Shown here: positions 25,305 through 33,432 of the stretch, piece by piece
Layout of the letters: every line of letters starts with the position of its first letter
Position numbering within the stretch: the stretch's first letter is position 1
Assembly: GCA_017479385.1 (NCBI GenBank)
Contig: JAFVCE010000017.1
Coordinates: forward strand, 186,001 to 250,000
Length of the DNA stretch: 64,000 nucleotides
From: Bacteroidales bacterium
GTDB lineage: Bacteria; Bacteroidota; Bacteroidia; Bacteroidales; P3
Direction of reading: 5' to 3'
Position numbers and translations under genes: made by a program
Notes under the pieces: model-generated
What the model saw: the letters and a program-made list of their open reading frames with translations, nothing else
The model's database searches: none
What the model was told of the DNA's origin: nothing

Positions 25305-26747
25305 TCAGGGGTTGAGGATGTGTTTCAGTATGGAATCGTAGCCCGAAAAGCTGCGCGTGGAGCCGTCGGCAAAGGTGAACTTGATGTAGGTGAGGCGCAG
25401 GTAGCGAATGCGGCCATTGTCGTCCCAAAACAACTCGTCGAAGGTGTATTGAGCCGGCGACTGTGGCGGGATGGGGCCCATACAGCGCACGTCGCGCATA
25501 CGGCGGTCGAACTTGTCGCGCTGCATCGCGCCTTGGGCGTTGTAGGCCGTGACCTGCATCTCTATCTTCCGAATGGTCTTTTGAAAACAGTTGTAGAAGT
25601 TGAATTCGAGGCCAAACTGGTAGTCGCTTTGTGCGAGGTTGAGGTTCATGATAAAGATTTGGCGACTATCCATATCGCGCTTGGTCTGTTCTATCTGCTC
25701 GCGCAGTTCGGCGTGGGCGCGAGCCAGGCTGTCGGCATAGCGCTCTGTGGCCAGGCTGTCGGCGATGGTGGCGGCCTTGAGCCTGAGGTCCATACCGCTG
25801 CGACCACGGCGCATGAGGTAGGCCACATCGTCTGGCGAAGCGAAACGGAGGTCGCCATAAGCGAACTTATAACTCTCGTTGTGGAAACGGCCATAGAAGC
25901 AGTCGCGCTCGCCAACGGTATCGGTATAGGCAAAGAGCATTACCTCCGAGCCAGCAACTATCTGGGCCATAGCGTCTTGGTTGACCGTTTCGGCCAGCAG
26001 GTCGCGCAGCACCGTGGCGGCAAAGAGGTTGGCGTCGCGCAGCGAATCCTGCGCTTTGCGCATACGACGGTCCGACTCTTCGCGCAACTCGCGGGCATGG
26101 GCCAAGGCAGCCTCGTAGGCGTCGACCACGCTGGCCGTGGTCATTGCCTTCCACTCCGAAAGGCGCGCGAGGGCGGCGAGGCTCAGCGGCTGGCTGCCTT
26201 CGACGTTGGTCGCAACCCTAAAAACCACAGGCGAGAGGTACGAGGGTTGAAACTCGTAGCCCACCCAACTCAGAGGGCTGTAGCGGTGGGAGCGGAGCGT
26301 GGCAGTATCGCAGTCGAGCAATCCCGATAAAGCCCACTCATCGAGGTAGTTATAGCTCCGCAACGAGTCTAACTTTGCGTCCCAATAGCGCACCGAAACC
26401 AGGTAGGGGAACATGGCCTCGGCCTCCGACACGGGCAGGTAGAAGTCGCTTTCGGCCGACTGCAGGCGGAAGTGCTCGGTGCGCCCCACGAGGTAGGGAC
26501 CGGTAATAATGCATACGCTGCCGAAAGCAATCGAGTCGGCCCTCTCGGCCGTAAGGCGCTGGTAGCGACCAGCCGAGTAGGTGCGCCCCTTTTTGACAAC
26601 AAGCTCCATTGCGCCGCTGTCGGGCCTGAAAAGGTAGGCACGGTCATTGTAAGCCTCGTCAATGGAGCGGTAGCTCCAGTCGTATTGAGCTTGAGCAACA
26701 AAGGTGGCCAGCAAGGCCGAGAGCAGGGTCAAAATCTTCCGCGTCAT
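25305..26747 (-). CDS. Secreted protein of unknown function
   Basis: A 480-residue product with signal peptide MTRKILTLLSALLATFVAQAQ. The N-terminal part is beta-rich; residues about 215-260 and 350-390 are Ala/Arg/Glu-rich and look helical, possibly coiled coil; the last 100 residues, with FGLEFNFYNCFQKTIRKIEMQV and RYLRLTYIKFTFADGS, look like a beta-sandwich. I do not recognise a family. The start was set at the signal peptide; the open frame upstream runs through AT-rich spacer. Convergent with hppA and divergent from the methylmalonyl-CoA operon. Confidence 0.75.
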   Translation of the reverse strand: MTRKILTLLSALLATFVAQAQYDWSYRSIDEAYNDRAYLFRPDSGAMELVVKKGRTYSAGRYQRLTAERADSIAFGSVCIITGPYLVGRTEHFRLQSAESDFYLPVSEAEAMFPYLVSVRYWDAKLDSLRSYNYLDEWALSGLLDCDTATLRSHRYSPLSWVGYEFQPSYLSPVVFRVATNVEGSQPLSLAALARLSEWKAMTTASVVDAYEAALAHARELREESDRRMRKAQDSLRDANLFAATVLRDLLAETVNQDAMAQIVAGSEVMLFAYTDTVGERDCFYGRFHNESYKFAYGDLRFASPDDVAYLMRRGRSGMDLRLKAATIADSLATERYADSLARAHAELREQIEQTKRDMDSRQIFIMNLNLAQSDYQFGLEFNFYNCFQKTIRKIEMQVTAYNAQGAMQRDKFDRRMRDVRCMGPIPPQSPAQYTFDELFWDDNGRIRYLRLTYIKFTFADGSTRSFSGYDSILKHILNP

Positions 26748-26821
26748 ACAATAAATAACTACTTTTTTTGCCAAATATTGCGTCGAGGATACACTTTTTT
26801 TAAACAAAAGTGAATATTTTT

Positions 26822-26852
26822 TTTGCCAAACCAAATAATTTATGTAACTTTG
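26822..26852 (+). promoter_or_regulatory. Promoter (TTTG-N19-TAACTTTG) of the methylmalonyl-CoA operon
   Basis: TTTG at 26822-26825 and TAACTTTG at 26845-26852, an exact match at ideal spacing. The leader to the first ATG is about 90 nt. Confidence 0.75.
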
Positions 26853-26948
26853 TACTTTCAACCCAAAGTGTGTTGAAGCTGATAATCAGCGCAATAAATA
26901 TAATATACATAAAAACGAACAACCTAAACATAAAAAAATCCATCGATT

Positions 26949-27356
26949 ATGACCCCTACACATGTTGAACACATCGGCATTGCCGTTACAAATCTCGACG
27001 AAGCTATCCGCTACTGGGAAGATGTCATGGGCCTGAAATGCTACGCCATTGAGGAAGTGACCGACCAGAAAGTGAAGACCGCCTTTTTCAAGTGCGGCGA
27101 CGTGAAAATCGAACTCCTCGAGCCCACCTCGCCCGAAAGCACCATTGCCACCTTCATCGAGAAAAACGGCGGCAAAGGAGGGATGCACCACATAGCTTTT
27201 GCCGTCGACAACACCGACAGCGCACTGGCCGAGACGGCCGAGAAAGGCGTCCGCCTAATCGACAAGCAAAGCCGCCGCGGAGCCGAAGGCCTCAACATCG
27301 GTTTCCTACACCCGAAGTCAACCCTCGGAGTCCTTACCGAACTGTGCTGCAAATAA
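26949..27356 (+). CDS. mce: Methylmalonyl-CoA epimerase
   Basis: Converts (R)- and (S)-methylmalonyl-CoA into each other, linking the B12-dependent mutase to the decarboxylase. The 135-residue product is a single glyoxalase/VOC domain with metal-binding VEHIGIAVTNL near the start, KVKTAFFKCGDVKIELLEP and GGMHHIAFAVDN in the middle, and ELCCK at the end. First gene of the operon, 45 nt before the carboxyltransferase. Confidence 0.93.
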   Translation: MTPTHVEHIGIAVTNLDEAIRYWEDVMGLKCYAIEEVTDQKVKTAFFKCGDVKIELLEPTSPESTIATFIEKNGGKGGMHHIAFAVDNTDSALAETAEKGVRLIDKQSRRGAEGLNIGFLHPKSTLGVLTELCCK

Positions 27357-27401
27357 TCACAAATCATCACAACATTAACGTAAATCCAAAAAAAATAGTA
27401 T

Positions 27402-28961
27402 ATGGCATTTGAAGAAAAAATCAAAGAACTTCTCGACAAAAGAAGTTTAGCCAAGCAAGGTGGCGGCGAAAAACGCATAGCCAAACAGCACGAACAGGGC
27501 AAACTCACCGCTCGCGAGCGTATTGCCCTACTGCTCGACGAAGGCTCGTTCGAAGAATTCGATATGTTCGTCACCCACCGCTGCGTCAATTTCGATATGC
27601 AAAAACAATCGTTCCTCGGCGACGGCGTGGTGACCGGCTACGGCACCATCGACGGCCGTTTGGTCTACGTTTTTGCCCAAGACTTCACCGTGTTTGGTGG
27701 CTCGCTTAGCGAAACAATGGCCCTCAAAATATGCAAAGTTATGGACCAAGCCATGAAAACTGGCGCCCCCGTCATCGGCCTCAACGACAGCGGTGGAGCC
27801 CGCATACAAGAGGGTTGCAACGCCCTGGCCGGCTACGCCGAAATCTTTGAGCGCAACATCCTGGCCTCTGGTGTGATACCCCAAATCAGCGCCATATTCG
27901 GCCCCTGCGCCGGCGGCTCCGTCTACAGCCCCGCCCTCACCGACTTCATCCTCATGAGCAAGGAGAACAGCTATATGTTCCTCACCGGCCCCAAGGTGGT
28001 CAAAACCGTTACGGGCGAGGACGTTACCGTCGACAAACTTGGCGGCGCCATGGTTCATGCCACCAAGAGCGGCGTGGCCCACTTTGTTGGCGAGACCGAA
28101 GAGGAGACCATCCAGAAAATCCGCACCCTCGTCAGCTACATCCCCTCCAACAACTTCGAAGAGGCCCCCTTCGTGGCCACCGAGGACCCCATCGACCGCC
28201 TCGAGGATAGCCTCAACAGCATTATCCCCGACAACCCCAACCAGGCCTACGACGTCAAAGACGTCATCACCGCCATCGTCGACGAAGGCAAATTCTTCGA
28301 GGTACACGAAAAGTTCGCCCCCAACCTCGTGGTCGGCTTTGCCCGTATGGGTGGCATGAGCGTCGGCCTCGTCGCCAACCAACCCAAAGCCATGGCTGGC
28401 GTGCTCGACTGCAACGCCTCGCGCAAAGGCGCCCGCTTCGTCCGCTTCTGCGACGCATTCAACATCCCGCTCGTCACCCTCGTCGATGTGCCTGGCTTCC
28501 TCCCCGGCACAGGCCAGGAATATAACGGCGTCATAGTCCACGGCGCAAAGATGCTCTTTGCCTATGGCGAAGCCACCGTGCCCAAAGTCACCGTCACCCT
28601 GCGCAAGAGCTACGGCGGAGCCCACATCGTTATGAGCTGCAAGCAGTTGCGTTCCGACATCAACTACGCTTGGCCAACGGCCCAGATTGCCGTTATGGGC
28701 GCCAGCGGTGCCACCGAGGTGCTACATGGTCGCGCCCTCAAAGAGATTACCGACCCCGAAGAGCAGGCCAAATTCATCGCCCAAAAAGAGCAGGAGTATA
28801 ACGACCAATTCGCCAACCCCTACAACGCAGCCAAGTATGGCTACATCGACGATGTTATCGAGCCTCGCAACACCCGCTTCCGCGTCATCCGCGCTCTCCA
28901 GGCTCTCTCTACCAAGAAAGACAGCCTGCCCATCAAGAAGCACTGCAACCTGCCACTCTAA
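27402..28961 (+). CDS. mmdA: Methylmalonyl-CoA decarboxylase, carboxyltransferase (alpha) subunit
   Basis: Moves the carboxyl group from (S)-methylmalonyl-CoA to biotin on the carrier subunit, giving propionyl-CoA. The 519-residue product shows the acyl-CoA carboxylase beta fold: [66 protein letters not shown] and [16 protein letters not shown] with the oxyanion glycines. Propionyl-CoA carboxylase beta looks alike; the adjoining OadG-, biotin- and OadB-like genes make the Na+-pump decarboxylase reading more likely. Confidence 0.92.
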   Translation: MAFEEKIKELLDKRSLAKQGGGEKRIAKQHEQGKLTARERIALLLDEGSFEEFDMFVTHRCVNFDMQKQSFLGDGVVTGYGTIDGRLVYVFAQDFTVFGGSLSETMALKICKVMDQAMKTGAPVIGLNDSGGARIQEGCNALAGYAEIFERNILASGVIPQISAIFGPCAGGSVYSPALTDFILMSKENSYMFLTGPKVVKTVTGEDVTVDKLGGAMVHATKSGVAHFVGETEEETIQKIRTLVSYIPSNNFEEAPFVATEDPIDRLEDSLNSIIPDNPNQAYDVKDVITAIVDEGKFFEVHEKFAPNLVVGFARMGGMSVGLVANQPKAMAGVLDCNASRKGARFVRFCDAFNIPLVTLVDVPGFLPGTGQEYNGVIVHGAKMLFAYGEATVPKVTVTLRKSYGGAHIVMSCKQLRSDINYAWPTAQIAVMGASGATEVLHGRALKEITDPEEQAKFIAQKEQEYNDQFANPYNAAKYGYIDDVIEPRNTRFRVIRALQALSTKKDSLPIKKHCNLPL

Positions 28962-29043
28962 CATTATTTATTGAATAACGTAAAACAACAAAAAATATTA
29001 TTAACCCGGGGACAAAATCCCCACAAAACAATCAAAAAACAAA

Positions 29044-29319
29044 ATGAAGAAAGTTTTTATGACCGCCGTTGCTGCTCTGGCTATCGCTTTTTGCATGACC
29101 GCTTGCAACAACAACAAAGCCCCCAAGGCTGACGAGAATTGCGCCGACACCGCCGCCGTTGAGTGCTGCGAACAGAAGGCCCACGAATGCATGGCCGCCG
29201 ACAGCGCCGCCTGCTGCAAAGCCGAAGGCCAAGAGTGCTGCAAGAAGGCCGAAGGCCAAGAATGCTGCCAGAAAGCCGAAGGCAAAGAGTGCGAAAGCAA
29301 ATGCGAAAAGGCTCAATAA
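29044..29319 (+). CDS. Small Cys-rich lipoprotein with tandem repeats
   Basis: A 91-residue product with lipoprotein signal FCMTAC (Cys21). The mature part has 13 cysteines counting the lipidated one, many as CC pairs in tandem repeats of about nine residues (CCKAEGQE, CCKKAEGQE, CCQKAEGKE), also visible as a 27-bp DNA repeat at about 29217-29292. No family recognised; the Cys pairs suggest metal binding or disulfide packing. It sits between mmdA and the oadG-like gene on the same strand with short spacers, where related Bacteroidales operons, as I recall them, have no such gene. Confidence 0.75.
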   Translation: MKKVFMTAVAALAIAFCMTACNNNKAPKADENCADTAAVECCEQKAHECMAADSAACCKAEGQECCKKAEGQECCQKAEGKECESKCEKAQ

Positions 29320-29407
29320 GCCGCAACTCGAAAAGTGGCAGAGGCACGCCCTCAAAGCTACCTCTGCCCTACTCTTCTTGTTTTTGATTGTTAATGTAAT
29401 TATTAAA

Positions 29408-30421
29408 ATGAATACAATAATAAAAAAGATAACCACAGTCGCAGTGTGCGCAACGCTGCTGCTTGGGATGGCACAAGCCCAACGCCCACACGGTGGCCAC
29501 CACGGTCATCGCGACGGCGTGAGCGGCCCCACCCAACCCACCGAGCAGCCAGCCCCGCGCCAACACCACTCGCGTTCCACCGAGTTTAAACCTGTGACTA
29601 GTTGCTACATTGCCGAAACCGGCAGTTTTGTAGTGATAGATAGTGTGGACTGCGCAATCGACCTCGTGATGCGTCAAGGCAACGAGATGGTTCGCGTTGG
29701 CCGCTATGTTACCGACAACCTCCACAAACGCCACGACGTTAAGAACATCATCCGCCCACGCTCTATTGCCGTTGTGGGCAACAAAATTGTGTTCGTTGCT
29801 TCGGCCGCCAAAAGCGTAGACACCTCGTACTTGGGCGTGCTCGATATGGCCCCCGACGCCGATGGCAAGCTGCCTCGCGTGGCCTACCAAGGCTTCCACA
29901 GCAACAACTACGCTTTCAGCATTGAGCCCCGCACCCACGAACTGATTGTTGTTGGCAACAGCCCCGCCGGCTACGACTTCAACATAATCAACATCGAGGG
30001 CGGCCTTGAACAGATTGGCAACACCCCTGTCCAGACACTCCACTATCGCGTTCCCAAACAGGCCGAGCGCATAAAGGCCTCCGACCCCATCGGCATTGGC
30101 CTCACGGTTGTGGCTGTGGCCGTGGTGTTCCTCGCTCTGATGAGCATCTACCTTATCTTGGCAGGCTACGGTAAGGTCATCATGGGCTTCCAGAATAGAA
30201 AGAAAGAGAAGACACCTACCACCCCCGCAGAGGCTACAACCACCAACACCGGCAACAAGGAGGCCGAAATCTACGCCGCTATTGCCGCTGCCATTCACCT
30301 CTACAACGACGAGTTGCACGACGAGGAGGACAACATCATCACCATTCAGAAGGTGGAGCGTGCCTGGACGCCCTGGAACGCCAAATATTACAACATGAAC
30401 CATTATTTTAACAGACGATAA
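29408..30421 (+). CDS. OadG-like (gamma) subunit of the Na+-translocating decarboxylase, extended
   Basis: The 337-residue product has a signal peptide (LLLGMAQAQ), a His-rich stretch (RPHGGHHGHRDG), a beta-rich extracytoplasmic domain of about 200 residues, one membrane segment near residue 235 (GIGLTVVAVAVVFLALMSIYLIL) followed by GYGKVIMG, and a cytosolic tail holding IAAAIHLYNDELHDEE and WTPWNAKYYNMN. The membrane segment plus tail is the pattern of gamma subunits of sodium-pump decarboxylases; the large N-terminal domain is an addition. It follows the Cys-rich gene by 88 nt and precedes the biotin carrier gene by 3 nt. Confidence 0.75.
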   Translation: MNTIIKKITTVAVCATLLLGMAQAQRPHGGHHGHRDGVSGPTQPTEQPAPRQHHSRSTEFKPVTSCYIAETGSFVVIDSVDCAIDLVMRQGNEMVRVGRYVTDNLHKRHDVKNIIRPRSIAVVGNKIVFVASAAKSVDTSYLGVLDMAPDADGKLPRVAYQGFHSNNYAFSIEPRTHELIVVGNSPAGYDFNIINIEGGLEQIGNTPVQTLHYRVPKQAERIKASDPIGIGLTVVAVAVVFLALMSIYLILAGYGKVIMGFQNRKKEKTPTTPAEATTTNTGNKEAEIYAAIAAAIHLYNDELHDEEDNIITIQKVERAWTPWNAKYYNMNHYFNRR

Positions 30422-30424
30422 GAA

Positions 30425-30865
30425 ATGAAAAACTATAAACTCAAAATAAACGGCAACGAATATAATGTCGACATCAACGAGGTTGAGGGCCAGGAGATTA
30501 AGCTTAACGTTAATGGCACTCCCTACACCGTGACTGTGGACCAAGAACTGAAGCAACAGAAGAAGACCGTCATCTCGACCACGAGCCGCACCGCACCGCG
30601 AGTCTCGGCTGCTTCAACAGGCGACGTGCAGAAGTCTTCGCCCGCTACGGCTGGCACCAAAGTCACAACCCCTCTTCCAGGCACCATTCTCGACGTCTTT
30701 GTCAACGTGGGCGACGAGGTTAAGGCCGGCCAAACCGTCGTCCTGCTCGAGGCCATGAAGATGGAGAACAACATCGAGGCCGACGTCGACGGCAAAATAT
30801 CGGCCGTCAAGGTGCGCAAAGGCGACAGCGTGCTCGAGGGCGACGTGCTGGTCGTCATCAGCTAA
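30425..30865 (+). CDS. Biotin carboxyl carrier subunit of methylmalonyl-CoA decarboxylase
   Basis: Carries the carboxyl group on biotin between the transferase and the membrane pump. The 146-residue product has a beta-rich N-terminal part, a Thr/Ser/Pro-Ala linker around residue 60-80 and a biotinyl domain with EAMKMEN (biotin on Lys112). Between oadG-like and oadB-like genes. Confidence 0.93.
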   Translation: MKNYKLKINGNEYNVDINEVEGQEIKLNVNGTPYTVTVDQELKQQKKTVISTTSRTAPRVSAASTGDVQKSSPATAGTKVTTPLPGTILDVFVNVGDEVKAGQTVVLLEAMKMENNIEADVDGKISAVKVRKGDSVLEGDVLVVIS

Positions 30866-30908
30866 GAAACTAATAAAAGTTGTTGAACATTAGTAAGATA
30901 CAGAAGTT

Positions 30909-32078
30909 ATGTTAACATTAGCAACTGGTGGTTTCATGGAGTTCATGTCGACCCAGCTGGTGCAGTTCTTCGAATACACCGGCTTCGCCAACGTGACCTG
31001 GGGCCACATAGCCATGATATTGATAGGACTGATTTTCATCTTCCTCGGCATAAAATACGAGTTCGAGCCACTACTGCTCGTCCCTATCGGATTTGGTATG
31101 CTCATCGGAAACATCCCGTTCTATCCTGGCCTAAAAATTGGCATCTACGAAACAGGCTCTGTGCTGAACATCCTTTACCACGGAGTGCAAAACGGCTGGT
31201 ACCCGCCGTTGATATTCCTCGGCATTGGTGCAATGACAGACTTTTCGGCGCTGCTCTCAAACCCCAAACTGATGCTCGTGGGAGCCGCCGCGCAGTTTGG
31301 CATCTTTGCCGCCTATATGGGTGCACTGGCCCTCGGATTTGCCCCCAACGAGGCTGGTGCAATCGGCATTATTGGTGGAGCCGACGGTCCCACCGCCATC
31401 TTCCTCTCGAGCCAGTTGGCTCCCGAGTTGATGGGTGCCATTGCCGTGTCGGCCTACTCGTATATGGCCCTCGTGCCGGTTATTCAACCACCCATCATGC
31501 GCCTGCTCACAACCAAGAAGGAACGCACCATCCGCATGAAACCGCCGCGCCAGGTGTCGAAGCTCGAAAAAATCACTTTCCCAATCATTGGCCTGCTCTT
31601 CTGCGCTTTCATTGTCCCCTCGGGACTGCCGCTGCTGGGTATGCTCTTCTTTGGCAACTTGCTGAAAGAGTGCGGTGTAACCAAACGCCTGAGCGACACA
31701 GCTTCTAACGCCATTGTCAACATCTGCACCCTGCTCATCGGCATAACCGTTGGCGCCTCGACCCAAGCCTCGGTGTTCCTCTCGCTGCGTTCGCTCGAGA
31801 TTTTCGGCCTCGGCGCCGGCTCGTTCATCGTGGCCACCTTCGCCGGAGTGCTCTTTGTCAAGTTTATGAACCTCTTCCTCAAAGAGGGCAACAAGATTAA
31901 CCCCCTCATCGGCAACTCGGGCGTGAGCGCAGTGCCCGATGCCGCCCGTGTGTCGAACAACGTGGGTCTGGAATACGACCGCACCAACTACCTGCTGCAA
32001 CACGCCATGGGTCCCAACGTCGCAGGCGTTGTGGGTTCGGCTGTCGCCGCCGGTATCTTGCTGGCATTCCTCCACTAA
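30909..32078 (+). CDS. Na+-translocating decarboxylase beta subunit (OadB/MmdB/GcdB family)
   Basis: Decarboxylates carboxybiotin and exports Na+. The 389-residue product has about ten membrane segments. Family signatures are LLVPIGFGMLIGNIP, GIIGGADGPTAIFLSS (substrate/Na+ site), PIMRLLTTKKER and the late GNSGVSAVPDAARVSNN. Last gene of the mce-mmdA-oadG-bccp-oadB unit; a classical terminator follows. Together the genes turn methylmalonyl-CoA into propionyl-CoA while building a sodium gradient. Confidence 0.95.
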   Translation: MLTLATGGFMEFMSTQLVQFFEYTGFANVTWGHIAMILIGLIFIFLGIKYEFEPLLLVPIGFGMLIGNIPFYPGLKIGIYETGSVLNILYHGVQNGWYPPLIFLGIGAMTDFSALLSNPKLMLVGAAAQFGIFAAYMGALALGFAPNEAGAIGIIGGADGPTAIFLSSQLAPELMGAIAVSAYSYMALVPVIQPPIMRLLTTKKERTIRMKPPRQVSKLEKITFPIIGLLFCAFIVPSGLPLLGMLFFGNLLKECGVTKRLSDTASNAIVNICTLLIGITVGASTQASVFLSLRSLEIFGLGAGSFIVATFAGVLFVKFMNLFLKEGNKINPLIGNSGVSAVPDAARVSNNVGLEYDRTNYLLQHAMGPNVAGVVGSAVAAGILLAFLH

Positions 32079-32100
32079 AAAAGTGTGAGGCAAACCCCTC

Positions 32101-32140
32101 AGGCCGCAACTGCTCTGACGCAGTTGCGGCCTTCTTTTTT
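32101..32140 (+). terminator. Intrinsic terminator of the decarboxylase operon
   Basis: 13-bp stem (AGGCCGCAACTGC), 6-nt loop, then TCTTTTTT. It comes 22 nt after the last stop codon. Confidence 0.9.
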
Positions 32141-32167
32141 ACCCCCAAAAGCTTGGCTCGAGCAATC

Positions 32168-32325
32168 CAAAAAATAAGGTTAGAATTGCTTCTCGCAAAT
32201 GCCTGAAAATCAGGGTTGAGGTCGGGTTAAGGAGGGGTTAAGGTCGTATTGAGGTCGAACAACGCTTGTCAATCAAGCAGTTAGACCCCATTTTTTGGCC
32301 CATGTCGAGCCATTTTTATCGTATT
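32168..32325 (-). repeat. Long form of the intergenic element, copy D
   Basis: Aligns without gaps to 25101-25258 on the opposite strand. The ends are imperfect inverted repeats: CCAAAAAATAAGGTTAGAA at the left, and the complement of TTAGACCCCATTTTTTGG at the right. Two small hairpins flank the core: CCTGA-AAA-TCAGG on the left and GCTTG-TCAAT-CAAGC on the right. Confidence 0.75.
32214..32257 (-). repeat. 11-bp x4 intergenic element, core of copy D
   Basis: On the minus strand: CGACCTCAATA, CGACCTTAACC, CCTCCTTAACC, CGACCTCAACC. Contiguous, 44 bp. Confidence 0.9.
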
Positions 32326-32387
32326 CTTTGCCCCATTTTTATTCGATTATTTCACGTTTTTTGACGAATGTTTGCACGGCATAGTTT

Positions 32388-32409
32388 CGACCATTACACG
32401 ACCATAAAC
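32388..32409 (+). repeat. Two degenerate 11-bp units
   Basis: CGACCATTACA followed directly by CGACCATAAAC. Same step and leading CGACC as the arrays, opposite orientation to copy D. Confidence 0.5.
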
Positions 32410-32478
32410 CGGTATCAATGCGACAACCGCTCGACTTTGGGCCGAGCGGTTGCCGATGCCGATAGCAGCAGATGCCGA

Positions 32479-33363
32479 TTAGTTCTTGTTTGGATGGAGG
32501 GCTTGGCGAAGGGTTTCGACGGCCTCGATGTTGCGCGGAACCTGGAGGTCGACGGTGCTACTCTCGACCGGAATGAGGCGACCTTCGCGCACTGCGCTGA
32601 GGCGCTTGTAGGGAGCCAGGCGGACAAACGTTGCCGAGTCTTCGCGGCGAATCATGATATAGTCGGGGTCGCTATCCATCAGTGCCTCAACACTATAGCT
32701 CCAACCTTTGACATCTTTGGCCACATTGCGACCGCCAGCCATCTCGATAATGTCGTTGATAAAAGTGTTGCCCCCAGCAGTGTAGTTACCCGTCGAGCCG
32801 AAACCAACAACGTAGTAGACCGTTGGCAGCGAGTCGTCGAGGTCGGGCACTTGTGGCACACGGGCTTTGAGGTTGGCCACGAGTTGCTCGGCAGCTTCAC
32901 TGCTGCCAATGAGCGACCCGATGGCGAGGATGTTGGCAAAAAGGCCGTCGAACTGCTGCTTCTCTATCACACAAACCATCGGTACACCCATGGCGGCCAG
33001 TTGGTCGGCCGATTTTTGCGGAATCATCGAACCGCTGATAACCAAATCGGGCGAGAGAGAGAGAATTTTCTCAATACTGAGGTTCGATATGCCGCCAATC
33101 GACTCTATTTTTTTAGCCTCGGCGGGATAGTTGCAGAAGTCTGTTCGGCCCACAAGCAAGCTGTCTGCACCGAGGGCGAATATGATTTCGGTCACGGCAG
33201 GCGAAGTGCTAACGACGCGCTTGGGGTGGGTCGGGACAACCACAGTGCGGTTGTAATCGTCACGAAACGTGTCGGTTACAGCTTGGCCTGTATTTGTTCG
33301 TGGCGCGCACGAGGCCATCAGAAGCGCTGCCGTGAGCAGGGTTAGGATTTTTCTCATTTTCAT
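32479..33363 (-). CDS. Periplasmic binding lipoprotein, BtuF-like (cobalamin or iron complex)
   Basis: A 294-residue lipoprotein (signal ending LLMASC, Cys19) of the helical-backbone binding-protein family: DDYNRTVVVPTHPKRVVSTSPAVTEIIFALG, LVGRTDFCNYPAE, LSIEKILSLSPDLVI, then a second lobe with AGGNTFINDIIEMAGGRNVA. This is the pattern of BtuF and siderophore-binding proteins feeding an ABC importer. The permease and ATPase are not adjacent. Vitamin B12 as ligand is suggested by the nearby methylmalonyl-CoA genes, whose mutase partner needs B12, but the sequence alone does not decide. Confidence 0.8.
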   Translation of the reverse strand: MKMRKILTLLTAALLMASCAPRTNTGQAVTDTFRDDYNRTVVVPTHPKRVVSTSPAVTEIIFALGADSLLVGRTDFCNYPAEAKKIESIGGISNLSIEKILSLSPDLVISGSMIPQKSADQLAAMGVPMVCVIEKQQFDGLFANILAIGSLIGSSEAAEQLVANLKARVPQVPDLDDSLPTVYYVVGFGSTGNYTAGGNTFINDIIEMAGGRNVAKDVKGWSYSVEALMDSDPDYIMIRREDSATFVRLAPYKRLSAVREGRLIPVESSTVDLQVPRNIEAVETLRQALHPNKN

Positions 33364-33370
33364 GAAGTCA

Positions 33371-33378
33371 CAAAATTA
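33371..33378 (-). promoter_or_regulatory. Promoter -7 element for the binding-lipoprotein gene
   Basis: TAATTTTG on the minus strand only 7 nt before the ATG, directly behind the gapA terminator hairpin. A transcript from here would have almost no leader. Confidence 0.45.
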
Positions 33379-33404
33379 AGTGGAAAGCACGATGGCTTTC
33401 CACT
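33379..33404 (-). terminator. gapA terminator hairpin
   Basis: Perfect 10-bp stem (AGTGGAAAGC) with 6-nt loop, 29 nt after the gapA stop, touching the next -7 box. Confidence 0.65.
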
Positions 33405-33432
33405 CAACAAATATGAAAAATACAAGCAAGTT

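Larger units (their letters stand above)
32079..32478. other. Convergent spacer oadB / btuF-like, 400 bp without gene
   Basis: Contains the operon terminator, the long form of the 11-bp element (copy D) and, further right, two degenerate units of the same 11-bp type in the other orientation. No coding frame is supported. Confidence 0.8.

Noticed and set aside
27528..28625. 365-codon open frame antisense to mmdA
   Set aside because: Same mirror effect; mmdA is intact and in an operon.
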